64,000 nt of DNA from Climacium dendroides (taxonomy: Eukaryota; Streptophyta; Bryopsida; Hypnales; Climaciaceae). The position numbers and the translations under genes were made by a program. The stretch covers positions 4,216,001-4,280,000 of the forward strand of contig OX467092.1 in assembly GCA_950106755.1 (NCBI GenBank), in the 5' to 3' direction. Below the pieces are notes generated by a model. That model saw nothing but the letters and a program-made list of their open reading frames with translations, did not search any database and had not been told where the DNA came from. Below, piece by piece: positions 1-11,200 of this stretch; positions within the stretch are counted from its first letter, which is position 1; every line of letters begins with the position of its first letter.

Positions 1-2774
1 GTCAACGTCAGGTAAATTCTCGTTTCCCCCTCTAATTCATAACATTATTGCGTAGTCAACTTTGCGTTTTCAAAGAGTCTGAAACTAGGTGTTTTGTGCT
101 TATCCATAGTGTTCAGTTTTTTTTGTGGTCTTTGAGGATTACTTTGACTAACATGATGCTACACTGGTTTGAAAGTCCAAATTTAGCCACATTGGGGTTC
201 TCTGATAGACTGAGATTGGCTGAGTGGGATTGAAATTCTGGTGGATGGCGCAGTGGGCATAGAATCAGTATCGGTGAAGTGGAGTCAGCTCTCACTTCTC
301 ATGAAGCTTGTGCAGAAACTGCTGCCGTTGCCTTCGACCATGATGTAAGCTTCTTCTACTTTGCTTGAATTTGGATTTTATGACTTGGTTGAATGTGCTT
401 GGGGAGTGAGCCACCAGTGGTATGTAAGGTAGAGGATACTATTTGCGTCACTTTCATCCTTTAAAAGACCACTGGTTGTTCCACGAAATTTGACAGAAAT
501 TGGGGTCACAGAAATGGTCAGCCTGTGGAGAGTGAAGTAGAGACGTTGAACTTGTCCTAATAGAACTTCCCCATGCCTACACCTGTTCTTCGGAATGAAC
601 TCTCTCGTGACTCAAAATAGCCATAGATATTTAGTCAAGTCATGCTTACACCGCTTACTAAATTGAAGGCCAACCAAGTCTATGAAAAGTTCAGTTTGGT
701 GTAGGTTACGGAGATGACATTAGGTTCATATCAATTTTATTATCCTTCATCGAATTGTTACCTTTTTCCTTCTTTTTAGATGAATGTTGCAACTCAAAAC
801 TTCATCACCCTTTGTAAGTTATGAATGAATTATTTTTCACCCTTATTGATTGTTCCTATGATGATCCCTATGTAGATCATTCAATATCAAATTTGATCCA
901 GTGAGTCCGTATTTAAATTCATATAGCCGAAATATAGTCAATGCCTTCGTCCAATTTTACCCTAGAACTACGTAGGTGATGAATCCAAGACCGATTTGTT
1001 GCAGGTTAAAGGGCAAGGGCTCTATGCTTTTGTTACTTTGGTGGAGGGTGCCAGTCCCACAGAAGAACTCAAGAATGAGATCAAGGCTGCTGTCAGAAGG
1101 GAGGTGAGTTGCCACCAAAATCACATTAATTTTCAGGCATTTTCTTCATATTATTTTTTCATTCCTTTGGTAGTGAATGCCTGGAATCATCAAACCTTTC
1201 GAAATTCAGTTGCACACTTGCATTGGTGGGTATCAGCATTGGATGCTGGACTAATTATTCAAATTTTGATTTTTCATAATTTCTAGCTAAACTTTAAGGA
1301 AAGTGTGTCACGTACTCAAAACCTAGTGATTTGTCAAAAACCATTAGGTCAGTAGCTTTAGGAGAATAGCTCATGACATTTGAAATCTTCCTGTTTGTGA
1401 AGTTCCTTGTATTGAAAAGGGTTGTACACTTGTGGGTTTATTGAGTTCAACAAAGTTTGTTGGATTTGTTGAAAACAGTGAAAAAATACTGTCGGTAAAA
1501 TTTCACAATTACACTGTTTTTTTCTAGGGCGGAAAATTAGTGTCACCTGCAAAATCAGTGTCACTGGAAATAAATGCAGTACAATAGTATTACAGCCTGC
1601 ACTAATTTAAATAGTGTGACTTTGGCAAATCAATTTACTAAGTCCAAGTCCTTGATTAATAGGATAAACCAATGTAACTTTGTTGCTCAGTTTCCGGTGA
1701 ATGACATGTTTGATCACACCTGGTGTGTGACAGATTGGATCCTTTGCAGTGCCAGACGTAATTCAATGGGCTCCTGGACTACCAAAGACTCGTAGTGGAA
1801 AAATCATGCGTCGCATTCTTCGAAAGATTGCAGCGAACCAATTCAATGAACTGGTAAACTTTCCTTCCCTGCAACAGATTTAATAACCACAAACAAGTTT
1901 TTAAATACTATTTTAAGGCACAAGGCTCCCTTCAGCAGAAGATCTAGAGGTTTTCAACCCCAGAAGGTCCCGTGACTCCCTTCATCCCAAAACTGGATGC
2001 ACCTTGGAGAAATTCAATTGCAGTTTTCAAAAGATCCATTTTTAATTTATGGTTTAAACTAAGAAAGCACAGCGTAACAAGTCGTAGAAAATGATTGCTT
2101 GAGAAATCCCAAAGCTATTCGTCATTTCTACTTATACCTTGAGATAAAAAATTCAAATTTATTGGATTGTTTGGTTATATTTACCAATTCATTTTCATAA
2201 TAATAATCTAAGATTGAAGATTTAAAAGCTAAGTGGAGATTTGAACATATAACAATGGAGTTGATCCGTAATTGGTTAAACTTACCCCCTAAAGTTCAAA
2301 GGATCCAAGTTTGAAAAGGCCCAATTCAATTGACCATATTGTTAAAAAGGTTGTTCACATGAGGCAATTATTCATATTTTATGTCACAGGAATCAGTGAA
2401 GAGCATTTCACATGTTGGTAAAAGACATAAACCAAATTGAACAAAAAAAGTCCACTAAAGTATGGCTCCACAAAAACATGCGGTCAATTGGACATCTAAG
2501 TCCTTTAGGGGGGAAAGTGGAAAGGTGCAATGGAGGAGTTACAGCAAAAGATGAACATTGACTCGTTAGTTTCCACTTGTCTGGTGGATGCATTACTTTT
2601 TTCAGCTTGATCCTCAATGACACCCCAAGTCGATTGCTTGATAATGTAATGAGTGTTCATCATCTTTGGGTGATGCTTGTTGTGCAGGGTGATATCAGCT
2701 CTCTTGCAGACCCGGCCGTGGTGGAGCAGCTTGTGGAGACTAAGCGTGGAAGCGGTCGTCTCTCTCGGCTTTAA
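1..2774 (+). CDS. ACS: Acetyl-CoA synthetase, C-terminal part (5' end outside window)
   Basis: AMP-forming acetate-CoA ligase; it makes acetyl-CoA from acetate, ATP and CoA. Five exons join in one frame: 1-11, 254-344, 1005-1103, 1734-1853 and 2688-2774 (408 nt, 135 residues plus stop). The first 11 bases encode V-N-V-S and stop at a GT donor; the next exon continues G-H-R-I, the conserved start of the mobile C-terminal domain. Exon 3 has [12 protein letters not shown] and exon 4 has [18 protein letters not shown]. The lysine of that motif is the catalytic, acetylation-regulated residue in known ACS enzymes. The protein ends G-R-L-S-R-L. Ser-Arg-Leu at a C-terminus is a known plant peroxisomal targeting signal, whereas the characterised plant ACS is plastidic, so location is open. 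A possible poly(A) signal AATAAA lies at 2965-2970. Family assignment is very secure; symbol is generic. Confidence 0.93.
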
Positions 2775-3286
2775 TGGAGACCTGCATAGGCATCTGCACA
2801 AATTGTGGGGATTTGATTGTTCCAACTTGGAAGTAGAATGAAGAACTCGAAAAGAAAGTGACTGTTAATATCTGTAGTTTGCGGGCTGTGCTTTGACACA
2901 CAATAGGTCCTGAAATCCATGTCCATGGAATTTGAAACTGTACATTTGGGAGATGAGGATGACGAATAAAACAGCAGATCCTACACCTTGGATCGATTTC
3001 TGGGTTCACTGATTGACACTATTAATGCGTGTGACACTAATTTACAAAAAAGCCTACTATTTGTAATATATTCAAATTAGTTACAAAAGTGTAGAAGTTT
3101 ACAGAACATCCAGCCCTCGTATCCTTGCAACATCTATCCCTGCAATCCATTTCTTATCATCAATCTCAAACGACCTCAAAAAAAGTGCTATTGGTAGAGC
3201 AAGCCGTCAATTACCTAGAAATTTGTCAACTGTAGATCATGCGTTGCAAATCGAATATCATTGCCCCTCAAAATTTCCCCTGTATC
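2775..3286. other. 3' flank between the ACS end and the LRR-TPR pseudogene
   Basis: This stretch holds the ACS 3'UTR and the short gap to the convergent pseudogene. No coding region was recognised. Confidence 0.5.
2965..2970 (+). terminator. Possible poly(A) signal of the acetyl-CoA synthetase gene
   Basis: AATAAA lies about 190 nt after the stop codon at 2774. This is a plausible plant 3'UTR length. The motif is common in AT-rich DNA, so this is only a candidate. Confidence 0.35.
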
Positions 3287-4990
3287 TTAGAGGATTGCTA
3301 TCCGGGGGCAGGAACCATGATAAGCCAATGTCGTCCAAAGCGCCTTCAAAACCTCCCCAGCTTCCATTTCAGCAACCCTTTCTTGTATCGTAAGGTATTC
3401 GGATCTGCAACAATCTGGTGGGACAAATCCAAGTCGGCTAAGGCACCGTCGAAGTCCCCCAGCTTCCATTTAACCAATCCTCGCATTGTAATGGAATTGA
3501 GCTGTTTCGAGAAGCTCCAGCACCGCAAATCGCAAGGACCTTCTCAAGAGCTTTTTAGAGGTCGTACCCGTGGCTGGATACCTTGCACGAGAAACCAATG
3601 TTTTAGCATGGCTTGGATTCAGCTCAAGTACTCGATTGTGGTCTCGATACGCTCCAGGAACATCATTTACCATAAATCTTGCATATCCTCGAGCATGAAG
3701 CGTTGCAACATTATCTGGCTCTAGCAACAACAAATATTCGAAGCAGCCAACATGAAGTATCAAACATTTACACCAATGATTGAGGCATTCGCCACTGAAC
3801 TACAAAGGAACAATATGAACAATAAAAAAGATGATTCCAAATACCGTGACGCTATCACCCTGCAAGGCAACTGTCACTTGCCGTCGGATACAGGAATGGG
3901 AGGCTGAGCAGTTTCTTCGCTACTCTCAACCTTAAGAATTTCAATTTAGCGCACCTTCGCTACAAATGAGTTCCATATTTTCAAGCAGCTGTCGAGAAAC
4001 AGTTGAGGTAGACTTTCCCCGGCCTGCTTTCGATTGACTTTGAGAGTTGTGAGCTTCTCCTGATTGGCTTCACACCCTTCCATATCGCGAACAAGAGCCC
4101 ACAAGGTTGCTCGACATAAGAGTGCAAATTCACTCAGAGAATCAAGTTCCACCATTCTATCGAGAAACACCGCTGCTTCCCCGATATCATTCACCACAAC
4201 CTTCTGCCACGCCTGTTACCGCAACCATTCAAAATCTGACAACAATGATGCCTCTGGTGTTCTATGTTTCTTTTCTTGTATTAGCTCGTACATTTCCTGA
4301 AAAGTGAGATCGTCGGTCTTATAGTCGTAATGTAATTCACGTCTTGCTCTGCTATGTCATACCTTCTTTTCATAATTCTTCGTTCGCATCTGAATTGAAT
4401 GAACTCACATACTTCCTGACGACAGCTTGTTGAGAGGTTGAGTATAGATTCAGCGTCGGGAAATTCAACCAAAGCAATGCACCCATTCAGCTTCAATGCC
4501 TGCAGGTTTAGAAGTTGTCCGAGAGTCTTGGGCAAGTTCTGAAGAAGCTGACAAGCTCGCAGGTCCAATACGCCCAAGTTTGTAAGTTCGCCGATTGAAT
4601 CAGGGATCCTTTCCAAGCTTAATTAAGCAGACAGTGAAACTGGGTTCTCTCAAGTTCTTCAAGCCACAAACGCAGTCTCCAATATTTTGAAGTAAATGGC
4701 ATCCAAGAATACTCATACCCTGTAGCTTTTTCAAACTGAAGACAAACTTGGGGAGGCTCTCAATCGAGGAATTGTGGACGCGGAGTTCATCTAACGTCTC
4801 AGCTAGATGATTAATGAAAAGCGGAATCGCTTTCAGTTCACCATCACCTGTGAAAAGAATTGAAATTTCAATGCGGAGAGTTCCGCCATAGAATCAGGAA
4901 AGTCCGAGAGGCGACTGCAATCCGCCGCCATTAAGGATTCCAAATTGCATAAGCTTCCACCTGGCGATCTGTATCAAGGGCAGCCATAGC
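3287..4990 (-). pseudogene. LRR-TPR protein gene, broken
   Basis: Read on the minus strand, the upstream part (about 4990 to 4430) encodes leucine-rich repeats of the plant NLR style: SLCNLESLMAADCSRLSDFP, then IESLPKFVFSLKKLQGM, then RIPDSIGELTNLGVLDL and LPKTLGQLLNLQALKLNGC. A frameshift near 4615 separates the second and third of these: one frame ends in a stop (K-D-P-stop) while another continues E-R-I-P-D-S. Downstream (about 4300 to 3290) come TPR-like helices such as GEAAVFLDRMVELDS, EPDNVATLHARGYARFM and KWKLGDFDGALADLDLS. These lie in at least three frames, with an in-frame TAA near 4215. LRRs followed by TPRs suggest the C-terminal part of an immune-receptor-like protein, but no NB-ARC or other N-terminal domain is visible in the window. 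Unseen introns could explain some frame changes; the stop and frameshifts make a pseudogene more likely. Confidence 0.7.
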
Positions 4991-5227
4991 CATGACCGTG
5001 AACTGGATTGATCACGGAAGCTCCATATTAGAAATAAACCCCAAATGAACTACTTTAAATTTGGCTGTTTGTTTTGTTTTGTTTGTTCGCAGACCGTGCG
5101 TCCCCTAGTCACGTGTTTGGAACCGTCGGAAAGCCCTTGGCAAGGAGGGGTGCACTAGCTTGGTTCCGTGACATTCAAATGTACAATGTGAAAGTTATTG
5201 AATTTTGAAGTATTTTTTGAATCTAAA

Positions 5228-5345
5228 ATTAGAAAATTATTTTTATTTTTATTTTGACTGTGGCAATGGTACAAGGCACACTAGTCAACCTAAGTTAGTG
5301 TGCCTTGTGTCATTACCACAATATAATAAAAGAAAAAATAATATT
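5228..5345. repeat. Long hairpin inside the 1.6-kb element
   Basis: A stem pairs bases 5259-5283 with 5296-5320: TGTGGCAATGGTACAAGGCA against its near-complement TGCCTTGTGTCATTACCACA, with a 12-base loop. AT-rich flanks extend the pairing. It may be a small palindromic MITE or a structural part of the host element. A miRNA-type precursor is possible but unsupported. Confidence 0.6.
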
Positions 5346-5689
5346 TTTTTAATTATTAAATTCATAAATCCTTTGAAATCCAATATCTTTTCTCATAACA
5401 TTCAGTAGCCTTCATAGAGGCTGTCTTTCCCTCCCTGGAGGTGTCATCCACAAAATTCATGCATGCATCATTATTCTAAGCTATAGTATAGGATTGTGTG
5501 GTAGTAGATTTATGGCATGCTCCATTTTCTTTTCCTAATTCTAGGATTGAACATATAAATTAATATGATTTGTAAAGAAAAATGATTTGCCTAAAATCTT
5601 GAGCTAAAATCCATTGAGTACCATATCAATGCAATCTACCATGTGGCCATCACAATAACTTACTTTCAATTTTCAAATGTGGAGAGAAG

Positions 5690-6205
5690 CTCTTTATATA
5701 CCTATGAGGTGGTAGGAAGTAGAAATATCCTTGTAGGATATATAAATTAGAATTTGTAGTTTCTCAACTACTCATAGTTAAAATCAAAAATAGGAATTGT
5801 GATTGAAATAGAACTTCAAACCTCATTTAGGCATAGTATATTAACTATTAAAAAAATGAAGTATGAAAAGTTGGTAAGTTGAGATCAATTTCATCTCCAA
5901 AAATTTATTTGAGATTCTAATCCTCCAATCAAAAGTTATGGACAAATTTCAGAGAGGATGTTTGAAAATGTAAAAAAAAAAAAAAATCTCCCTTCCAACC
6001 CCTCTCTGAAATTTGTCCATAATTTTTGATTGGAGGATCAAAATTCCAAATGGACTATGCCTAAATGAGGTCTGAAATTCTACTTCAATCACAATTTCTA
6101 CTTTAATTTGACAAAACTATGAGCAGTTGAGAAACTACAAATTCTAATTTACATATCCCTCATTGTTTGTTCTACCTACTACTACCCCATAGATAATATT
6201 GAGAT
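5690..6205. mobile_element. Fold-back (large inverted-repeat) element
   Basis: The left arm about 5690-5970 and right arm about 5995-6205 are inverted copies around a poly-A centre. Examples are TTAGAATTTGTAGTTTCTCA against TGAGAAACTACAAATTCTAA, and CCTCCAATCAAAAGTTATGG against its complement near 6020-6036. A second copy of this family lies at about 41570-42330, where another MITE has inserted into its centre. Confidence 0.75.
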
Positions 6206-6639
6206 TGATTACCTCAATGATTAGATAGTCACTTTGTTTAAAACTTATATTTTATGCACTATTTGAGTTTAGATTACCCCAAGTTTGTAAATTTCGTGCA
6301 CTATTTGGATTGTTAGTATTTGATTTTTTTAGTACCCCGAGTTTGCAGTTGTGACCCTGCAACAAAGCAAAACTCTGACAAATATCAACATGTGGATAGT
6401 TAGCTATTGAGGGTGCCAAATATTCCACACCATTTTGTTAGGGGGAAGGTGTCCTTCCCTCTAAATGTTATGCTTCCATGAATTGGAATGCTACAAAACA
6501 AAGTCCATGCACCCCTCTTTACTAAGGGCTTTCCGATGGTACCAATGAACACGACTAGGGATGCACAGTTCTGGAGATCACACTATAACAAACAAAATAA
6601 AACAAACTAATAAACAACCTAACTTAAAGTTTAGATTAT

Positions 6640-8251
6640 CCTGGCACATTTTTGTCCAAATAGATGGTCATGTTTTCATCCTCATGCATTTTTATTCAAT
6701 TTTGGTTTAAGGTCACCCATTTGTCCTTAAACCCTTAAGTACTCCAACATTCACATTTTGGATGATGAACAGAGGGCTTGCAAGCATTGTTTTGTAAAAC
6801 TAACCTTTCATTCATCCAATGTAACACTTAAATCTTGAAAAGACAACCTTCCTTGATGACCAATTTCATGAAATTGTGGTAAACAATATTTTTGAACAAA
6901 GATATATACAAAAATGTGCAAAAATTCAAAAAAGGATTGAGGTGTTAAAGGGTTAAGGATTCAAAAGGTTTGAAGAATGACTTCTCTAATAACCCAAGAA
7001 ACAAAGAATGCACTTATTGGTCCAATAATCAGAATATTTTGATGACTACCTCAGTCAAGGATTCCGCCGCTTCCAAAAGGAATCGGAGTTATTTCTCTCT
7101 ATGCTCAGTCCCTGCCGTTGGCGTCCTGCACAGCAGCTTGTTGCCCCAGAGTCTCTTTCTTTCTTCTTTCTCCAAATCCAGAAAGATAGTGACCCCATTG
7201 GGTGCACATCTCCTTCTTTACTCAATTCAACACAGTGTTCCAGTAAACGCGCTTGTGCTAGTTGTGCAGACTCCCGTTCTCACCCTCGTCCACCTCACGC
7301 ACTCGCCTCCGACGCCGCACGCACCCTCACGCTCCCCACACGGCGCTGCACTCATCCATCATGGCATTCACAAGTCCACCCCAAACCCCTAGAAATGCCC
7401 CCAAAATCAAACACCCCAGGTACTCACCTTCCATTCAATCACACACTAGTTACCAAACCAAAATCCCAAACAACCATACAAAATTCATTCAAAATTCACG
7501 ATTCTAACAATGTAGCTACTATACTGCCACACCAAATCTTCACTTAACGCGCACTCCTTTGGGGTTGCCGTTACGTTACGTGAGTTCGCAACTGAGCAGG
7601 AAATTGCCACAATGGCAGACTACATTAAATGACCACTCAACCATTTTAAGTGAGCCGCCATGGAATTGAATTCCAAAGAAAGCTTCGGGATTTGGGGAGA
7701 AATTTGCAGTAGTTGGAGATATTTTTGGTGGGGACCCAGATCGTGAAGGCGCTGATCGAAAGTCGATGATCTAGATCATCTCAGCCTTCAGATGCACCTG
7801 CGTCAGATCTTGCTAGAGTTTTTCTGCAATTTTTGGATCCTTCGCCAGATCTCGCTTTGGTCCCTTTCCGTTGCGGGATGGAGCTCGATCGGGTCCATAT
7901 AGCCGGGAATTGCTTTCTTCTCGGCAACATTGCTGCGACCATGCCACAGCTCTCGTCGGTTGCTGCTGTCTCTGTAGATTTCTCAGCTGAGATTTCTAAG
8001 GAGGTTTCAGCATTCCGACTGCGAGACAAGCTCCGGAGTGATCCATTGCTGTAACTTTAGTGGGTAACTCAGACAGACAGAGCTCAATTGAGCTCACACT
8101 GGAGCACACTCAGTTTCCATTGTGATTTTTTTGGCAGACTTTTTGGGGCTATACCATGGTTGGGAGAAGCAGAGTTTGGTAGAGGAAACTCTTTGGATTA
8201 GACTTAAATTATTGGAGGAGCAGATTCGTCGTCAATCTAGTAGAATATACT
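6640..8251. other. Region upstream of the DnaJ-ferredoxin gene
   Basis: The first 400 bases are AT-rich; a stretch at 6720-6840 (CATTTTGGATGATGAACAGAG) resembles one at 14570-14660 and is probably a dispersed repeat. From about 7050 the DNA becomes GC-richer, with CCTCACGC/CGCCTCCG-rich sequence at 7260-7340. Promoter and 5'UTR of the gene at 8252 should lie here. Open frames at 7101-7547 and 7833-8054 encode nothing I recognise and are best read as 5'-leader sequence or chance. Confidence 0.5.
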
Positions 8252-11200
8252 ATGGCAGCATGTCACGCTACAGTGTTTTTGCCGTCCTCGCACTTGAGAG
8301 TGTTGTCACGAGCTTCTGAGTGCCATAAGAGGACTTGCAGACATGCTGCCAAGCTTCGATCTCAGTATGGTAGTGGATTCTTTTGCTCGAAGAACACGAA
8401 ACGATTGGTGAAAGCACGGGTATGGTTGGGTGGAGATCAGGGTGGGCATGGAGATTTCAACGAAGTCGCCATAGCCGAGGATTTCTACTCCGTGCTAGGC
8501 TTGGTTTGTGCCGCCCCTTACACACACATCAATAAATTCAAATTTCAGTGTCTTACTTTGACTCCCATCAGAAACTCATTTAATGTGATGTCATTTTCTG
8601 GGGTGCAGACGCCAGATGCAACGCCGCTGGAGATCAAAAGGGCGTACTATTCTTGCATGAAGACTTGTCATCCAGATCTAAGTGGCAACAACCCAGCGTC
8701 CACTGATTTTTGCGTGTTTGTAAACGAGATTTATGAGGTATCCACTCCTCATCTGTTTACACTCAAATCTCTCACAGTCTGGAAACTCCTGTACACTGGC
8801 ATTTACTATTTCACAATTCTCACACATTCAAACGATATCGTTTTGGGCAACATCTTTTCTGATAAGCAATTCATTTGGGGTGTTGCAGGTGCTTAGCGAT
8901 CCGGAGCAACGGATAGTGTACGATGAGATTAATGGCTTCGCACCAACATCGGCTAACCCTTTCTTAACTACAACCCAAGAACGCGATCATGCGTTTGTTG
9001 ACGAGTTCAGCTGCATTGGTGAGTTGCATTGACAGCTTGGGAGTCGATCTGATCTATGCAAAAACCCTAATTCAGTACCTGATAGTCATCTTCTGGGATG
9101 AATCAGGCTTTAGATGACTATTTTGAGGAATGGCCACAGTATTTTTGTCACTTTCAACATTTCAAAATATTTAGGAGTTTGATGTGTGGGCGGAGCTGAA
9201 TGGATTTGTGCAAAGTTGTGTGCAGGCTGCAAGAACTGTGCCCTTATAGCTCCAGATACTTTTCAAATTGAGGAAGATTTTGGTAGAGCTCGGGTTCATT
9301 GCCAGTCGGGGTGTGCTCCAAGAGCTCAAGAAGCTATTGACACATGGTAACATCAAGCTCTGTGCCTAGCCTGCAATACAAGACTTTTAGATTAATGTTA
9401 CCTTAAAACATCGATCTAATGTTAATCTATTGGGAGGAGCTCTTGAGATGAGCTCATTGATGATTTAGCTTGACATTTGAGTTACTGAAACAGTGGATTA
9501 GATGCTCCTCCTTTTGATAAAAAAACTTCGTCTTGGAAACTATACATTGTAAGACATTCCGTGTTTCTGATAAGAGGGTTCGTGTTGTTTTTTGGCAGCC
9601 CTGTAGATTGCATACACTGGGTGACAGCTGCGCAGTTGACGCTCCTTGAGGATGAGATGAGGAGGATTGAGCGTGTTAATGTGAGCACTTCAGTGTCAGA
9701 GTCATTATCCTTATCAGAAATGTTTTTGCTTATAGAAAGGAGAAACCGACGTGTTTAGTTGAATTTTTTGGTTTTTAGATTTCTTGTCTATGTTAGATGA
9801 TACTATTAGTGTCATTATAAAGCATTTGACTATATGTAGGAGTGTGATTTTTGGAAGATCAGTATAGAGCAATGGAGAGATCATGTTGGATACAAGACAG
9901 ATTTCGGTCTTGTATCCAACATGATCATAGCAATGGAGATTTTTCAACTATGATAGATTTCTTGTGCAAATCTGTCTTGTCTCCAACATGATCATAGCAA
10001 TGGAGAAATCATGTTGGATCCATTCTTTTTCAACTATGATAGATTTCTTGAGCAAGTTCAAACTGGGAGGTCATTCAAAGATCAGTGACCATATCCATTT
10101 CAAAGAAAGTCATGTTTACACTGCTGCTTTTTGCACATGAAAAGTTTTATTGCTGAAACTCTTGTGGTGGCTTATGACGTTCAGGTTGCCATGTTGATGT
10201 CTGGCATGGGTTTTCGGTCACCCAACGTCTTTGCCCAGGTGCTAAATCCACTCCTAATTTTTGTTTGCTGGTCAATTTCCCTTCAATTTTAAAGTGTGAC
10301 CTGTAGGAAGTTTCGGAAGATGAATCCATTGTTGAAATACTTATTTTAGAGTTGTTGCAAGAGTTCTTAGATTATTCTGTACTAGTTGAAGGAGGCATTT
10401 GGGGGTATGAAGTCATATTTAGTACGTACCAAAGCTTGGTTTCACAAGCCCCGAAGAGCTCCACCATTTGGGCCCTAAGAAACCATGCTCTGGTAGCTTG
10501 ATTGATGCCCGAAGACTCTTTTTCCTCCAAGTTTGATGCCACCAATCTAAGTCCATCTTCTCGAGGGGATTTTGAGCTCCCTCGTCTTCCTTTCGTGATT
10601 ATGTGAATTACTGAATTGCATTGCTATGCAATAGTCATTGTATGTGTAGTTTTGAGCCGGACTTCGTGAGTAATGTGCGTTGTTTGGTTCCTGAATCGGG
10701 TCTTGCAGGCAAGTTGGAGATGGGAGAAGCGGCAATCTGAGGCATTGGTATGTATTGGAACCCCTCACACTTGCTAGCTTCGTAACCTTTGTAATGCTTT
10801 GCAAAGTTTTCCATATCAGGAAAAGATGAGCTTTGTTAGTGTATTAGAGATTTGTCTGGCTGTGCACTCGTCAGATATTCGATTAGAGGATCCTGATTTC
10901 ATTCTGAAAATAAATGTCACCTGCAACCTATCCTTGAATCTCCTGGCTTGAATCGTCAGGGTTTCCTGTTGAAAGACAAATTTGTACTGTCTGTAAATTA
11001 AAAGTTGTATGACTCGACTGGCAGAATCGTGCACGGATTCGGATGATGAAGGAGAAGGGCAAAGACGCCTCTGGAGCATTTTGGCAAGGGTGGACCGCCT
11101 TCGGAGGAGACGAAGATTTCAGGCCAGGTATCTTCGATTGAATGTTGCCGAGAGTACTTCTTCCCCTCCTGGAGATCAATTTTACAAAATCCAAATTAAT

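Larger units (their letters stand above)
5055..6635. mobile_element. 1.6-kb element with long terminal inverted repeats
   Basis: The left end (about 5055-5160) and right end (about 6500-6635) are inverted copies. The left has GGAAAGCCCTTGGCAAGGAG, GGGGTGCA and CCCTAGTC; the right carries the complements CTTTACTAAGGGCTTTCC, TGCACCCC and GACTAGGG. Both then run into a (TTTGTT)-rich or (AACAAA)-rich tract. No transposase ORF is visible, so it is non-autonomous. The same right-end sequence recurs at about 50136-50270, and internal sequence recurs at about 41270-42350. Exact borders and target duplication could not be fixed. Confidence 0.65.

Noticed and set aside
7101..7547. 148-codon open frame upstream of the J-ferredoxin gene
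   Set aside because: Low-complexity Pro/His/Ser-rich translation in several overlapping frames, no domain or conserved motif; fits CT-rich leader or promoter DNA.
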